Below, one piece after another: positions 1 through 6,416 of a DNA stretch of 8,895 bases. Under the pieces are notes generated by a model that saw only the letters and a program-made list of their open reading frames with translations, was not told the origin of the DNA and searched no databases. Position numbers and translations under genes: made by a program. This stretch comes from Desulfovibrio sp. (lineage in GTDB: Bacteria > Desulfobacterota > Desulfovibrionia > Desulfovibrionales > Desulfovibrionaceae): positions 406 through 9,300 of the forward strand of contig DQED01000151.1 in NCBI GenBank assembly GCA_003525525.1, written 5' to 3'. The number at the start of each line of letters is the position of its first letter. The stretch's first letter is position 1.

Positions 1-951
1 CAGTCGGAATTCGGGGCCAGGGCCGCCTCGGACGCGCTGCCCATGCGCGACGCCTTTGCCGTGCTCTTTTTCGTTTCCGTCGGCATGCTGCTCGATCCGA
101 CGACCGTGCTTGCCGGCTGGAAGCTCGAGCTGGCCACGCTCGGCATCGTGCTGCTCGGCAAGCCGCTGGCCGCGTTGGCCGTGGTGCTGCTTCTGCGCCG
201 GCCCCTGGACGTGGCTTGCGCCGTGGCCGCGGCGCTCGCGCAGATCGGCGAATTCTCGTTTATCCTGGCGTCCATGGCCGCAAGTCTCGGCGTACTGCCC
301 AAGGAGGCCTTCAACGCCCTGGTCGTGGCCTCGGTCGTCTCCATCATTCTCAATCCCTGGCTCTACCAGGGGACCGTCGCGCTTCTGGCGCGGCTCAAGA
401 GCCGGGGCTTTTTCACCGGCAAGGCCGCCGGGGACGGGGAGTCCCCCCTTGCGGACGCGCCCGACCATCTGGCCGTGGTCGTGGGCTACGGTCCCGTGGG
501 CCGCATGTTGTGCCGCATCCTGCGCGACAACGGCATCGTGCCCGTGGTGGTGGAGATGAACATCGAAACCGTGCGGGAACTGCGCGCCAAGGGCCTGCCC
601 GTGGTCCACGGCGACGCCGCCAGCCGGGAGATCCTGCTCCATGCGGGCGTCGAGGCCGCAGGGAGCCTGTTCATTACGGCCTCGGGCCTTGATGCGTGCG
701 AGATCGCGGCCGCGGCCCTGGACTTGGCCCCGTCCCTGCGGGTCGTCAGCCGGGCCGGCTATCTGCGCGAGGCCGAGGCCCTGCGCGCGGCCGGGGTGCA
801 GGCCGTCTTTTCCAGCGAGGGCGAGGTGGCGCTTTCCATGACCGCCTGGCTCATGGAGGAACTCGGGGCCACGGAGGAGCAGATCGCGCGCGAGCGCGAC
901 CGGGTGCGGCGGGAGCTCTTCGACAAGGCGGAGGAAGTCGCGGCGGCCTAG
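1..951 (+). CDS. YbaL/KefB-type cation:proton antiporter, C-terminal part (5' end outside window)
   Basis: The frame is open from the first base and ends at TAG 949-951, giving 316 visible residues; the N-terminal half of the membrane domain is missing. The family (monovalent cation:proton antiporter-2, CPA2) exchanges K+ or Na+ for H+ across the inner membrane. Visible residues 1-36 carry the conserved stretch ending in the last helices of the exchanger domain (key words SEFGARAASDALP, then RDAFAVLFFVSVGM), followed by hydrophobic helices to about residue 130 with a conserved QIGEFSFIL. A linker leads to a cytosolic RCK/TrkA-N domain with the nucleotide-binding loop GYGPVG (162-167) and an acidic residue after the second strand (VVVEMN), typical of NAD(H)-binding RCK domains. 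The resemblance to E. coli YbaL is closer than to KefB/KefC, from memory of the family. The ion carried cannot be told from sequence. Its stop overlaps that of the convergent MFS gene. Confidence 0.92.
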   Translation, partial: QSEFGARAASDALPMRDAFAVLFFVSVGMLLDPTTVLAGWKLELATLGIVLLGKPLAALAVVLLLRRPLDVACAVAAALAQIGEFSFILASMAASLGVLPKEAFNALVVASVVSIILNPWLYQGTVALLARLKSRGFFTGKAAGDGESPLADAPDHLAVVVGYGPVGRMLCRILRDNGIVPVVVEMNIETVRELRAKGLPVVHGDAASREILLHAGVEAAGSLFITASGLDACEIAAAALDLAPSLRVVSRAGYLREAEALRAAGVQAVFSSEGEVALSMTAWLMEELGATEEQIARERDRVRRELFDKAEEVAAA

Positions 952-2414
952 GCGTCCGCTTGCGCCCTGGCCCTGCGCCGTTTGGATTCGATGCGCCAGG
1001 CGAACGCCCCCAGGGCGATGGCCAGGAAGAGCAGGCAGCCCAGCCAGCGGAAGACGCCGGCCACGCCGGCGGCCAGCGCCTCGGGCGCGGCGTTGGTGAA
1101 TTCCGCCCGCGCGCCCATGTGTCCCGAGGACAGCACCAATGCGCTGAATATCGCCCCCACCAGCGGCAAGCCCGTGGATTGCCCGAACACCCGCGCGTAG
1201 TTGGCGAGCCCCGACCCGACGCCCAGGCGGTGCGGCGGCATCTCCCCCATGATCGAGGAATTGTTGGGAGCCTGGAAGATGCCGATGCCAAGGCCCACGG
1301 GCAGGGTGCGCAGCAGATAGCCCCACCAGGGCGTGGCCACGGTCAGCGTGCCCAGGGAAAAGCAGCCGCCGCACAGCACCGCGAGCCCGAGCAGGCAGAT
1401 GCCCCGGGAGCCGTAGCGGTCGGCCAGCGACCCGGAAACCGGCGCGGTCAGGGCCATGGACGCCGGCAGCAGCATCATGAGCAGGCCCATCTCGGTCACG
1501 GACCGTCCCTGGGCCGACTGGAAGAAAAACGGCATGATGAAGCCGCTGGCCCCGGTGATGAAGACCAGCACCGCCATGCAAAGCGGCAGCGTGACCAGCG
1601 GGTTGGCAAAAAGCGTCAGGTCGAGCATGGGCTGGGCGGCGCGCCGTTCGATGGCGACGAACACGAAAAACCCGATCAGGGATAAGCCAAGGAGCGCAAG
1701 GCCGGCGGGATCGGCGAAGCCGCCCCGCTGGATGGCGGTCATGCCCAGGCAGTACGCGCCGAGCGTCAGGCTGGCCGCAGCCGCGCCCGGCAGGTCGAAA
1801 CGTTCGCCCGTCTTGACGGGCGGCAGATGCGGCATGTGCCTGGCCACCACCCACAAGGCGACAAGGCCGACGGGCAGGTTGAGCAGGAACAGCGAACGCC
1901 AGCCCAAAAGGCCGATGAGGATGCCGCCCAAGGGGGGCCCGATCATGAGCCCCATGGCCACGGTGCCGCCGATGAACCCCAGCGCCCGGCCGCGGCTCGA
2001 CGGCGGCGCGATCTGCGTGACGATGGCCATGCCGAGCGATTGCGTCATGGCCGCGCCGATGCCTTGCAGCGCCCGGAAGGCGACGAGCCAGGACACCGAG
2101 GGTGCCAGGCCGCAGCACAGGGAGGCGATGAGGAAGATCACGAGCCCGGTCGAGAAGATGCGCTTCTTGTCGCGCATGTCGCCAAGGCGCGACACCAGCA
2201 GCAGCAGGCTCGCGATCACGAGCACGTAGCTGAGGATCACCCACTGGATGGCGGCGAAATCGGCGTGCAGGGCCTCGACCAGGGTCGGCAGGGCCACGTT
2301 GACGATGCTCATGTCGAGCGTGGCCATGAAGACCATGAGGTTGACCCCGAGCATGGCCAGGACGGGGGAAGGCGTGCGGATTTCCGGCGTGGAGCCGGCA
2401 GCGTGCTGCTTCAT
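948..2414 (-). CDS. MFS transporter, DHA2 (14-TM) drug/metabolite exporter family
   Basis: A 488-residue inner-membrane protein with about 14 hydrophobic segments. It is probably a proton-driven exporter of drugs or small metabolites. Family motifs are plain: motif D1 around ATLDMSIVNVALP with D34, motif A SRLGDMRDKKR (75-85) in the loop after TM2, motif B FRALQGIGAA (113-122), and the antiporter motif C GLMIGPPLGG (155-164), which marks exporters. The reading frame stays open 111 codons upstream of the chosen start, but that stretch is Arg/Pro-rich, overlaps the preceding gene and has no membrane-protein character. The start at 2414 has an AAGGA at 2426-2430, 11 bases upstream, and places the first TM segment near residue 18, as usual for the family. 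It lies 71 bases after the methyltransferase-kinase gene on the same strand, so co-transcription is possible. The substrate is unknown. Confidence 0.93.
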   Translation of the reverse strand: MKQHAAGSTPEIRTPSPVLAMLGVNLMVFMATLDMSIVNVALPTLVEALHADFAAIQWVILSYVLVIASLLLLVSRLGDMRDKKRIFSTGLVIFLIASLCCGLAPSVSWLVAFRALQGIGAAMTQSLGMAIVTQIAPPSSRGRALGFIGGTVAMGLMIGPPLGGILIGLLGWRSLFLLNLPVGLVALWVVARHMPHLPPVKTGERFDLPGAAAASLTLGAYCLGMTAIQRGGFADPAGLALLGLSLIGFFVFVAIERRAAQPMLDLTLFANPLVTLPLCMAVLVFITGASGFIMPFFFQSAQGRSVTEMGLLMMLLPASMALTAPVSGSLADRYGSRGICLLGLAVLCGGCFSLGTLTVATPWWGYLLRTLPVGLGIGIFQAPNNSSIMGEMPPHRLGVGSGLANYARVFGQSTGLPLVGAIFSALVLSSGHMGARAEFTNAAPEALAAGVAGVFRWLGCLLFLAIALGAFAWRIESKRRRARAQADA

Positions 2415-2485
2415 AAACGAGGGTATCCTTGCGTGGCGGCATCCCCCCATACGCCAATGGACGGTGGGGGGGAAGGGGCGGCGCG
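2415..2485. other. Intergenic gap with a G/C-run inverted repeat
   Basis: This short gap separates the methyltransferase-kinase stop from the MFS start. It contains a 7-bp perfect inverted repeat, CCCCCCA (2443-2449) and TGGGGGG (2465-2471), with a 15-base loop. No run of T follows on the minus strand, so it does not look like a standard intrinsic terminator. It could attenuate transcription or stabilise mRNA between the two genes, or be meaningless in such GC-rich DNA. Confidence 0.35.
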
Positions 2486-4135
2486 TCAGGCAGGGGGACG
2501 CTGCCGGCGGTGGTCGAGATCGCCGTGGGTCACGGCCGCGAAAAGCCACTGGGTGAGCGCGGCAAGGGACTCGGCGTCGGCGCGGCGAAAAAGCGGATGG
2601 CGGGCGAGCGCGGCCTCCATGGCCGGCGGCAGCGCCCCTTCTTGCGGCAGGTCGAGATAGGCCGCAAGCGCCGCGAGTTTTTGTCCGACGAGGTTGACGC
2701 CCCGGTCGATGAGCAGGCGCAGCGGGATGTCGCAGGAAAGCTGCCATTCCAGGTCGATGTAGCGGATGTCGCCCGTGCCCGGATGGCGCAGCACGTTGCC
2801 CGGATGCGCGTCGAGCAGGCTTCCCGGCAGCCAGCGGTCGTTGTTTAGCCCCGTATAGATTTCCCGGCCCAGGCGCTCGCGGCAGAAGGCGTAAAACCCT
2901 CTCGCGCCCTCGGGCGTCCCGGGCCGCGCGCGCGAGGCCGTCTCGTCCATCCAGGCGGCGAGAGCCTTTGCGGCGCGCAGCATGTCCCCGTCCTCCACGG
3001 CGTCGAGCGTCGTTTCCAGAAAGCTCGCGTAGCCCAGGCGGTAGGGCTCCCGGGCCTTCACGTGCTGGCGGCCCGAAGCGAACGCCGTTTCCGGCAGGCC
3101 GTGGAGGTTTTTGCGCGAAACGACCACGCCGGCGTCCGTGCGGACAAAGCGCGTCATGGTCTGGAAGCGCGGCGGGCAGGAGTCGGCGTTGACGGCCACG
3201 GCCAGGGTGGCGGCGTTGGCGGCGAGCAGGGGCGCGTCGTCCGTCGCGGCCGCAAGCACGAGAAAGGAATTCATGACGTGCCCGGCCGCGCCGCCGGCCA
3301 GGGCCGAGCGCAGGAACGCCCGTTCGTTGAAGGCCGGGACGGCCTTGCCGCCGGGATCGGGCGTGGGCAGCTCGAGCAGCGGCAGGACGTTGAAGCCGGG
3401 GGTCGTGAGCGCCCGTTCGGACACGATGCCGTCCGGGGTCTTGTAGTCCGGCGAGGGGTAGTGCCAGTGCTGGGCGGGAAACCCCGCGCGGGCGAGCATG
3501 GCGGCAAGCGTCGGGCGGTCGAAGGTGCGCGCGCCGCCCGGGCCGGGATAGCCGTTTATGCCGTGGTAGGGCCGGCCGGTATGGTCCTCGGGAAGGCCGG
3601 CCAGGTATTTGTGGCCCATGCGGTTTTCGATGGCGAGCAGCAGGCAGCCGTCGGGCTTCAGGTAACGCCTGGCCTCGGCGAGCAGGCGTTCGTGGGGCTT
3701 TTGGCCGTCCACGAACGCGGCGGCGTATTCGAGCACGCCGATGAGCGTGACCACGTCGAAACGCCCGTCATACGGGAGGCCCACGGCGTTGGCGGCGACG
3801 ATCTCGAGGTTTTGCGCGCGGCGGCAGCGGGCCGCGATGACGGCCGCGCGCTCGGGCGAGCCCTCCACGGCCGTGACGCGATGCAGCAGGGTGGCAAGGT
3901 GGGCTGTCAGCGCGCCGCAGCCGGCGCCGAGTTCCAAAATTTCGCCCCCCGGGCCGAAGTCGAGCCAGGAAAGCAACGTCTTGCGGCGCGGGGTCAGGTG
4001 GTAGCGGATGGCCCAGGGCGCGTCCCGGGGATAAAGTTCGTATTCGTCGACGTCGTGCTCGCTGAAAAAGCGCAACAGATACGCCTCCGCCCCGTCCCGA
4101 TAGCCGATGGTGTTCTGGCCGCGTGTGATTTGCAT
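2486..4135 (-). CDS. Bifunctional SAM-dependent methyltransferase / small-molecule-kinase-like protein
   Basis: A 549-residue soluble protein with two enzyme-like parts. Residues about 45-225 form a class I methyltransferase: SAM-binding motif I ILELGAGCG (66-74), acidic E91 after strand 2 (TAVEGS), and a motif IV/post region FDVVTLIGVLEY (127-137) then YLKPDGCLLLAIENR. Residues about 305-549 resemble the aminoglycoside-phosphotransferase/choline-kinase fold. DAHPGN (442-447) aligns with the catalytic DxHxxN motif (D442, N447), and IDLEW supplies the metal-binding Asp D461. VVVSRKNL near K342 may be the nucleotide-binding strand with its Lys. This domain order matches WbdD, the E. coli O9a O-antigen chain terminator, but no coiled-coil tail is visible. 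The usual His two residues before the catalytic Asp (HGD) is absent. The start is fixed by GGAGG 8 bases upstream. The substrate is unknown. The methyltransferase call is firm; the kinase call rests on motif match. Confidence 0.88.
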   Translation of the reverse strand: MQITRGQNTIGYRDGAEAYLLRFFSEHDVDEYELYPRDAPWAIRYHLTPRRKTLLSWLDFGPGGEILELGAGCGALTAHLATLLHRVTAVEGSPERAAVIAARCRRAQNLEIVAANAVGLPYDGRFDVVTLIGVLEYAAAFVDGQKPHERLLAEARRYLKPDGCLLLAIENRMGHKYLAGLPEDHTGRPYHGINGYPGPGGARTFDRPTLAAMLARAGFPAQHWHYPSPDYKTPDGIVSERALTTPGFNVLPLLELPTPDPGGKAVPAFNERAFLRSALAGGAAGHVMNSFLVLAAATDDAPLLAANAATLAVAVNADSCPPRFQTMTRFVRTDAGVVVSRKNLHGLPETAFASGRQHVKAREPYRLGYASFLETTLDAVEDGDMLRAAKALAAWMDETASRARPGTPEGARGFYAFCRERLGREIYTGLNNDRWLPGSLLDAHPGNVLRHPGTGDIRYIDLEWQLSCDIPLRLLIDRGVNLVGQKLAALAAYLDLPQEGALPPAMEAALARHPLFRRADAESLAALTQWLFAAVTHGDLDHRRQRPPA

Positions 4136-4142
4136 GGAAGAT

Positions 4143-4258
4143 GCCTCCGGCGGCCGGGGGGGATCATCCCCCCCGGACCCCCTGGGCGGGGTCCGTCACC
4201 CGCGCGGGAGGTTTCACCCCCCTAGAAGTTTTTCGGGGAGGGTGGGGGTTCCCTCCCC
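4143..4258. repeat. Block of stacked palindromes, REP-like intergenic element
   Basis: The 129-base gap between the aminotransferase and the methyltransferase-kinase holds four successive inverted repeats. (1) 4154-4164 and 4166-4176 are perfect 11-base arms around a single C. (2) GGACCCC 4175-4181 pairs with GGGGTCC 4188-4194 around a 6-base loop. (3) CCCGCGCGGG 4199-4208 is a 10-base palindrome. (4) GGGGAGGG 4235-4242 pairs with CCCTCCCC 4251-4258 around an 8-base loop. None is followed by a T-run in the direction of the minus-strand genes, so a classic intrinsic terminator is unlikely. The build (GCCTCCGGCGGCC next to G/C hairpins) resembles short dispersed intergenic repeats I associate with Desulfovibrio-type genomes. 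Only one copy is present here, so dispersal is inferred. Confidence 0.6.
4144..4148 (-). promoter_or_regulatory. Shine-Dalgarno GGAGG of the methyltransferase-kinase gene
   Basis: Read on the minus strand this is GGAGG, 8 bases before the ATG at 4135-4133. It fixes that start. It sits inside the GCC-rich motif GCCTCCGGCGGCC (4143-4155) at the edge of the palindromic block, so the block seems to supply the ribosome binding site. Confidence 0.7.
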
Positions 4259-4264
4259 CACATT

Positions 4265-5452
4265 TTACGCCTTCTTCCGTTCCGCCGCGAGCCACGCCGC
4301 CAGGCGGTCGCAGCCGGCGTCGATGTCGGCCTCGTCGCCGCCGCAGGACAGGCGCAGGCTTTGCGCGCCGCCCGGGCCGAAGCTGTCGCCCGGGATGGCG
4401 ATGACCTGCGCCTCGCGAATCAGGCGCGTGGCCACGTCCATGGGCGCAAGGGGCAGATCGTAGCGGGCCATGGCATAGAATGCGCCGGAGGGGCGGTTGA
4501 AATCGACGGCCGGGGCCATGGCGGCAAGGCGGTTGACCAGGCGGTTGCGCCGGGTGGCCAGGGCGGCGACGAAACCGTCGTAGATGCCCTGGGGGCCGGT
4601 CAGCGAGGCCAGGGCGGCAATCTGCGCCGGGGTGGGGGCGCAGATTGCCGCGCAGTCGTGGACCTTGAGCATTTGCGCCATGATCGGCTCCGGGGCGAAG
4701 GCGAAGCCGACGCGCCAGCCGGTCAGGGCGTAGCGTTTGGAAAAGCTGCCCACGGCGACCAGGCGCGGCCGCAGTTCCGGCACGCTGGCCAGGGAAAAGG
4801 CCGGCGCGTCGTAGGAGAGCGCGTCGTAGGTGTCGTCGCAGATGACGCACAGGTCGTGGCGCAGGGCGATTTCGGCCACGGCCAGGAGGTCTTTTTGGGC
4901 GAAGACCGCGCCCGTGGGGTTGTGGGGCGAGTTGATGACGATGGCCCGGGTGCGCGGCGTCACGGCCGCGGCCACGGCGTCGGGGTCGAGGCTCCAGTCG
5001 TCGCGGCGAAGCGGCACGAAGACCGGCACGCCTTCGGCGAGGAGCACCTGCTCCACGTGGGAGGGGTAGAAGGGCTCGGGCACGATGACTTCGTCGCCGC
5101 GCTCGCACAGGCAGAGGATGGCGCACAAAAGCGCCTCCATGCCGCCGACGGTGATGGCGATTTCGGTTTCCGGGTTGGCCGAAAGGCCTTTTTCGACGGA
5201 CAGGCGCTCGGCCACGGCCCAGCGCAGTTCGGGCATGCCGGGCTGGAGTGAATACTTGCCCGCGGCCGGGGAGTCGCGCAGCGCGCGGCATACGGCCTCG
5301 ACCACATGGGCCGGGGTGGCGAAGGAGGGCACGCCTTGGCCCAGGGACACGCAGTCCCCGACGCCCGCGGCGAGCATGGGCATGAGTTTGGTGGCCGAGA
5401 TCTTGATATTGCGGGCGCGGGCGGAAAACGCGGGGGCGTCGACGGGAGCCAT
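4265..5452 (-). CDS. PLP-dependent aminotransferase, class I/II (fold type I)
   Basis: A 395-residue cytosolic enzyme of normal family length that moves an amino group between an amino acid and a 2-oxo acid using pyridoxal phosphate. Hallmarks: SLGQGVPSF (36-44) near the substrate-binding N-terminus, KYSLQPGMPELR (66-77), TVGGMEAL (101-108) for phosphate binding, NSPHNPTG (174-181) with N178, DDTYD (206-210) with the PLP-nitrogen Asp and Y209, SFSKRYALTGWRVGF (236-250) with Schiff-base K239 and phosphate-binding R247, and RLSCGG with R367, the expected carboxylate-binding Arg. The catalytic set is complete. Start 5452 has AAAGGA at 5460-5465, 7 bases upstream, inside the 20-base gap to the glutaredoxin gene, so the two are probably one operon. 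Aspartate, aromatic or branched-chain specificity cannot be decided from the sequence alone. Confidence 0.94.
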   Translation of the reverse strand: MAPVDAPAFSARARNIKISATKLMPMLAAGVGDCVSLGQGVPSFATPAHVVEAVCRALRDSPAAGKYSLQPGMPELRWAVAERLSVEKGLSANPETEIAITVGGMEALLCAILCLCERGDEVIVPEPFYPSHVEQVLLAEGVPVFVPLRRDDWSLDPDAVAAAVTPRTRAIVINSPHNPTGAVFAQKDLLAVAEIALRHDLCVICDDTYDALSYDAPAFSLASVPELRPRLVAVGSFSKRYALTGWRVGFAFAPEPIMAQMLKVHDCAAICAPTPAQIAALASLTGPQGIYDGFVAALATRRNRLVNRLAAMAPAVDFNRPSGAFYAMARYDLPLAPMDVATRLIREAQVIAIPGDSFGPGGAQSLRLSCGGDEADIDAGCDRLAAWLAAERKKA

Positions 5453-5472
5453 GGAACCGTCCTTTGCGGGGG

Positions 5473-5838
5473 CTAGTTGCCGAAAACCATCTTGGGCTGC
5501 GCCGGGGCGGCCTTGCCGCCGGCGGCCAGGGCCTTGTCGAATTCGGCCGTGGAAAAGCCGGGGATGATGACGTCGCCGATGACGACCAGCGGGACGCCGC
5601 GCACGCCGTACTTCTGGAAGCGCATGTTGGCGGCCGGGTCTTTTTCGATGTCGAAGGCGGTGTAGGGAACGCCCTTGGCGTCGAAGTAGGCTTTGGCCCT
5701 GATGCAGTAGGGGCACCCGCTGGTGACGAAGAGTTCCACCTTGGGCGGACCGGCCAGGGCCGGGGCCTCGAATGCAAGTAAAGCGACGAGAAGGACCACG
5801 GCCGGGACAAGGGAACGCGGGAGCAGTTTGGCGGGCAT
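5473..5838 (-). CDS. Exported glutaredoxin-like thiol oxidoreductase
   Basis: A 121-residue protein. Residues 1-29 form a signal peptide: K4 and R8, a hydrophobic core at about 10-23, then APALA before G30, a good signal peptidase I site. The mature part is a single glutaredoxin/NrdH-like thioredoxin fold: VELFVTSGCPYC (34-45) with redox pair C42/C45, YFDAKGVPYTAFDI, and the cis-Pro segment VRGVPLVVIGD (79-89) with P83. A short Gly/Ala/Pro/Lys tail (107-121) follows the domain. It would act on disulfides outside the cytoplasm, in the periplasm; an uncleaved membrane anchor is the alternative. It starts the minus-strand run, 20 bases before the aminotransferase start. The ribosome binding site is weak (CGGA at 5845-5848). 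Its redox partner is not visible. Confidence 0.87.
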   Translation of the reverse strand: MPAKLLPRSLVPAVVLLVALLAFEAPALAGPPKVELFVTSGCPYCIRAKAYFDAKGVPYTAFDIEKDPAANMRFQKYGVRGVPLVVIGDVIIPGFSTAEFDKALAAGGKAAPAQPKMVFGN

Positions 5839-5951
5839 GGGAAATCCGGGGGTTGGAAAGTTGCGAATGCCTGGTGGTAGCGGCGGCGGGAAGTCGCGTC
5901 AAGCGGGGGACTTCTTGCCAGGCCGGGGCGGCAGGTGCTAGGTGGCGCGGC
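5839..5951. other. Divergent intergenic region between glutaredoxin and DUF457 genes
   Basis: This region of 113 bases must hold the control elements of both genes. Besides the minus-strand promoter candidate, it has GAAGTC (5890-5895) and GACTTC (5909-5914), a 6-base inverted repeat with a 13-base spacer next to the -35 candidate. That is a possible operator or chance. No small gene was seen. Confidence 0.3.
5874..5902 (-). promoter_or_regulatory. Candidate sigma-70-type promoter for the glutaredoxin-aminotransferase operon
   Basis: On the minus strand, TTGACG (5902-5897) matches the -35 consensus at 5 of 6 positions and is followed after exactly 17 bases by TACCAC (5879-5874), a 3 of 6 match to the -10. 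It lies 36 bases before the glutaredoxin start, in the 113-base region between divergent genes. The weak -10 keeps confidence modest. I saw no equally good promoter for the divergent membrane-protein gene. Confidence 0.35.
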
Positions 5952-6401
5952 ATGCCGGGTTTCAAGACGCACATTGCCGGGGCGGCGGCGGTCGCCGCCG
6001 GGGCCCTGGCCGGCACGTCGTGGCTCGGCCTCTACCGCCCCGGATTCGAGACCATGGTCTGCCTCGGGCTTTTTTCCGTCCTGGGGGGCCTTTTCCCGGA
6101 CGTGGACACGGACTCCAAGGGGCGGCGCTTTTTCTACGGCGCGGCCCTGGTGGTGGACGGCATCCTCATTTTTCGGCAGCAGTACCGCTACGCGTCGGTG
6201 CTTGGGTTTTGCGCCCTGCTGCCGGCCATCGGCTCCCACCGGGGCTGGACCCATTCGTGGTGGGCGGCGCTGCTTATCCCCAGTTCCGTGCTGCTCGCGC
6301 CGATGCTGCTGCTCGGCCTGCCCTGGAAGCCCTTCTTTCCGTACTACCTGGCCACGGTGCTCGGGTATTACTCCCACCTCGTGCTGGACCGCAAATTCTG
6401 A
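5952..6401 (+). CDS. Small membrane-bound DUF457/YdjM-like putative metal-dependent hydrolase
   Basis: A 149-residue hydrophobic protein with about four membrane segments. The family's putative metal-binding residues lie at the membrane edges: THIAG with H7, FPDVDTDS (48-55) with D50, D52 and D54, SHRGWTHS (95-102) with H96 and H101, and YYSHLVLD (139-146) with H142 and D146. This matches the YdjM/DUF457 pattern (xPDID, HRGxTHS, SHxxxD). The product stops three residues after the last Asp, whereas YdjM, from memory, continues with a segment that includes an LLWP-type motif; this is a short form or a truncated one. The start at 5952 has AGGTGG at 5940-5945, 6 bases upstream. The frame is open further upstream but runs across the glutaredoxin gene in antisense. 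The biochemical activity of the family is not established. No LexA box was noticed upstream, although E. coli ydjM is LexA-controlled. Confidence 0.85.
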   Translation: MPGFKTHIAGAAAVAAGALAGTSWLGLYRPGFETMVCLGLFSVLGGLFPDVDTDSKGRRFFYGAALVVDGILIFRQQYRYASVLGFCALLPAIGSHRGWTHSWWAALLIPSSVLLAPMLLLGLPWKPFFPYYLATVLGYYSHLVLDRKF

Positions 6402-6416
6402 TCCGTCGCCGCGTCC

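Noticed and set aside
2415..2747. N-terminal extension of the MFS frame by 111 codons
   Set aside because: The extension overlaps the methyltransferase-kinase C-terminus in another frame, is Arg/Pro-rich, and the downstream ATG has its own ribosome binding site and gives a normal-length family member.
3062..4225. 387-codon plus-strand frame opposite the methyltransferase-kinase
   Set aside because: Low-complexity Gly/Arg/Val composition with no motifs. The opposite strand carries clear enzyme motifs.
4235..4258. The 8-bp GGGGAGGG/CCCTCCCC hairpin as a terminator of the aminotransferase
   Set aside because: The minus-strand RNA continues GAAAAACTTC after the hairpin, with no U-run, so it does not meet the form of an intrinsic terminator. 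It is listed as part of the palindromic block instead.
4361..5251. 296-codon plus-strand frame opposite the aminotransferase
   Set aside because: His/Gly/Arg/Asp-rich shadow of the aminotransferase codons with no recognisable domain.
4164..6377. A 737-codon minus-strand open frame spanning several genes
   Set aside because: It is out of frame with the aminotransferase and glutaredoxin genes it crosses, is extremely rich in Arg/Pro/Gly/Ala and shows no domain. It is a side effect of few stop codons in GC-rich DNA.
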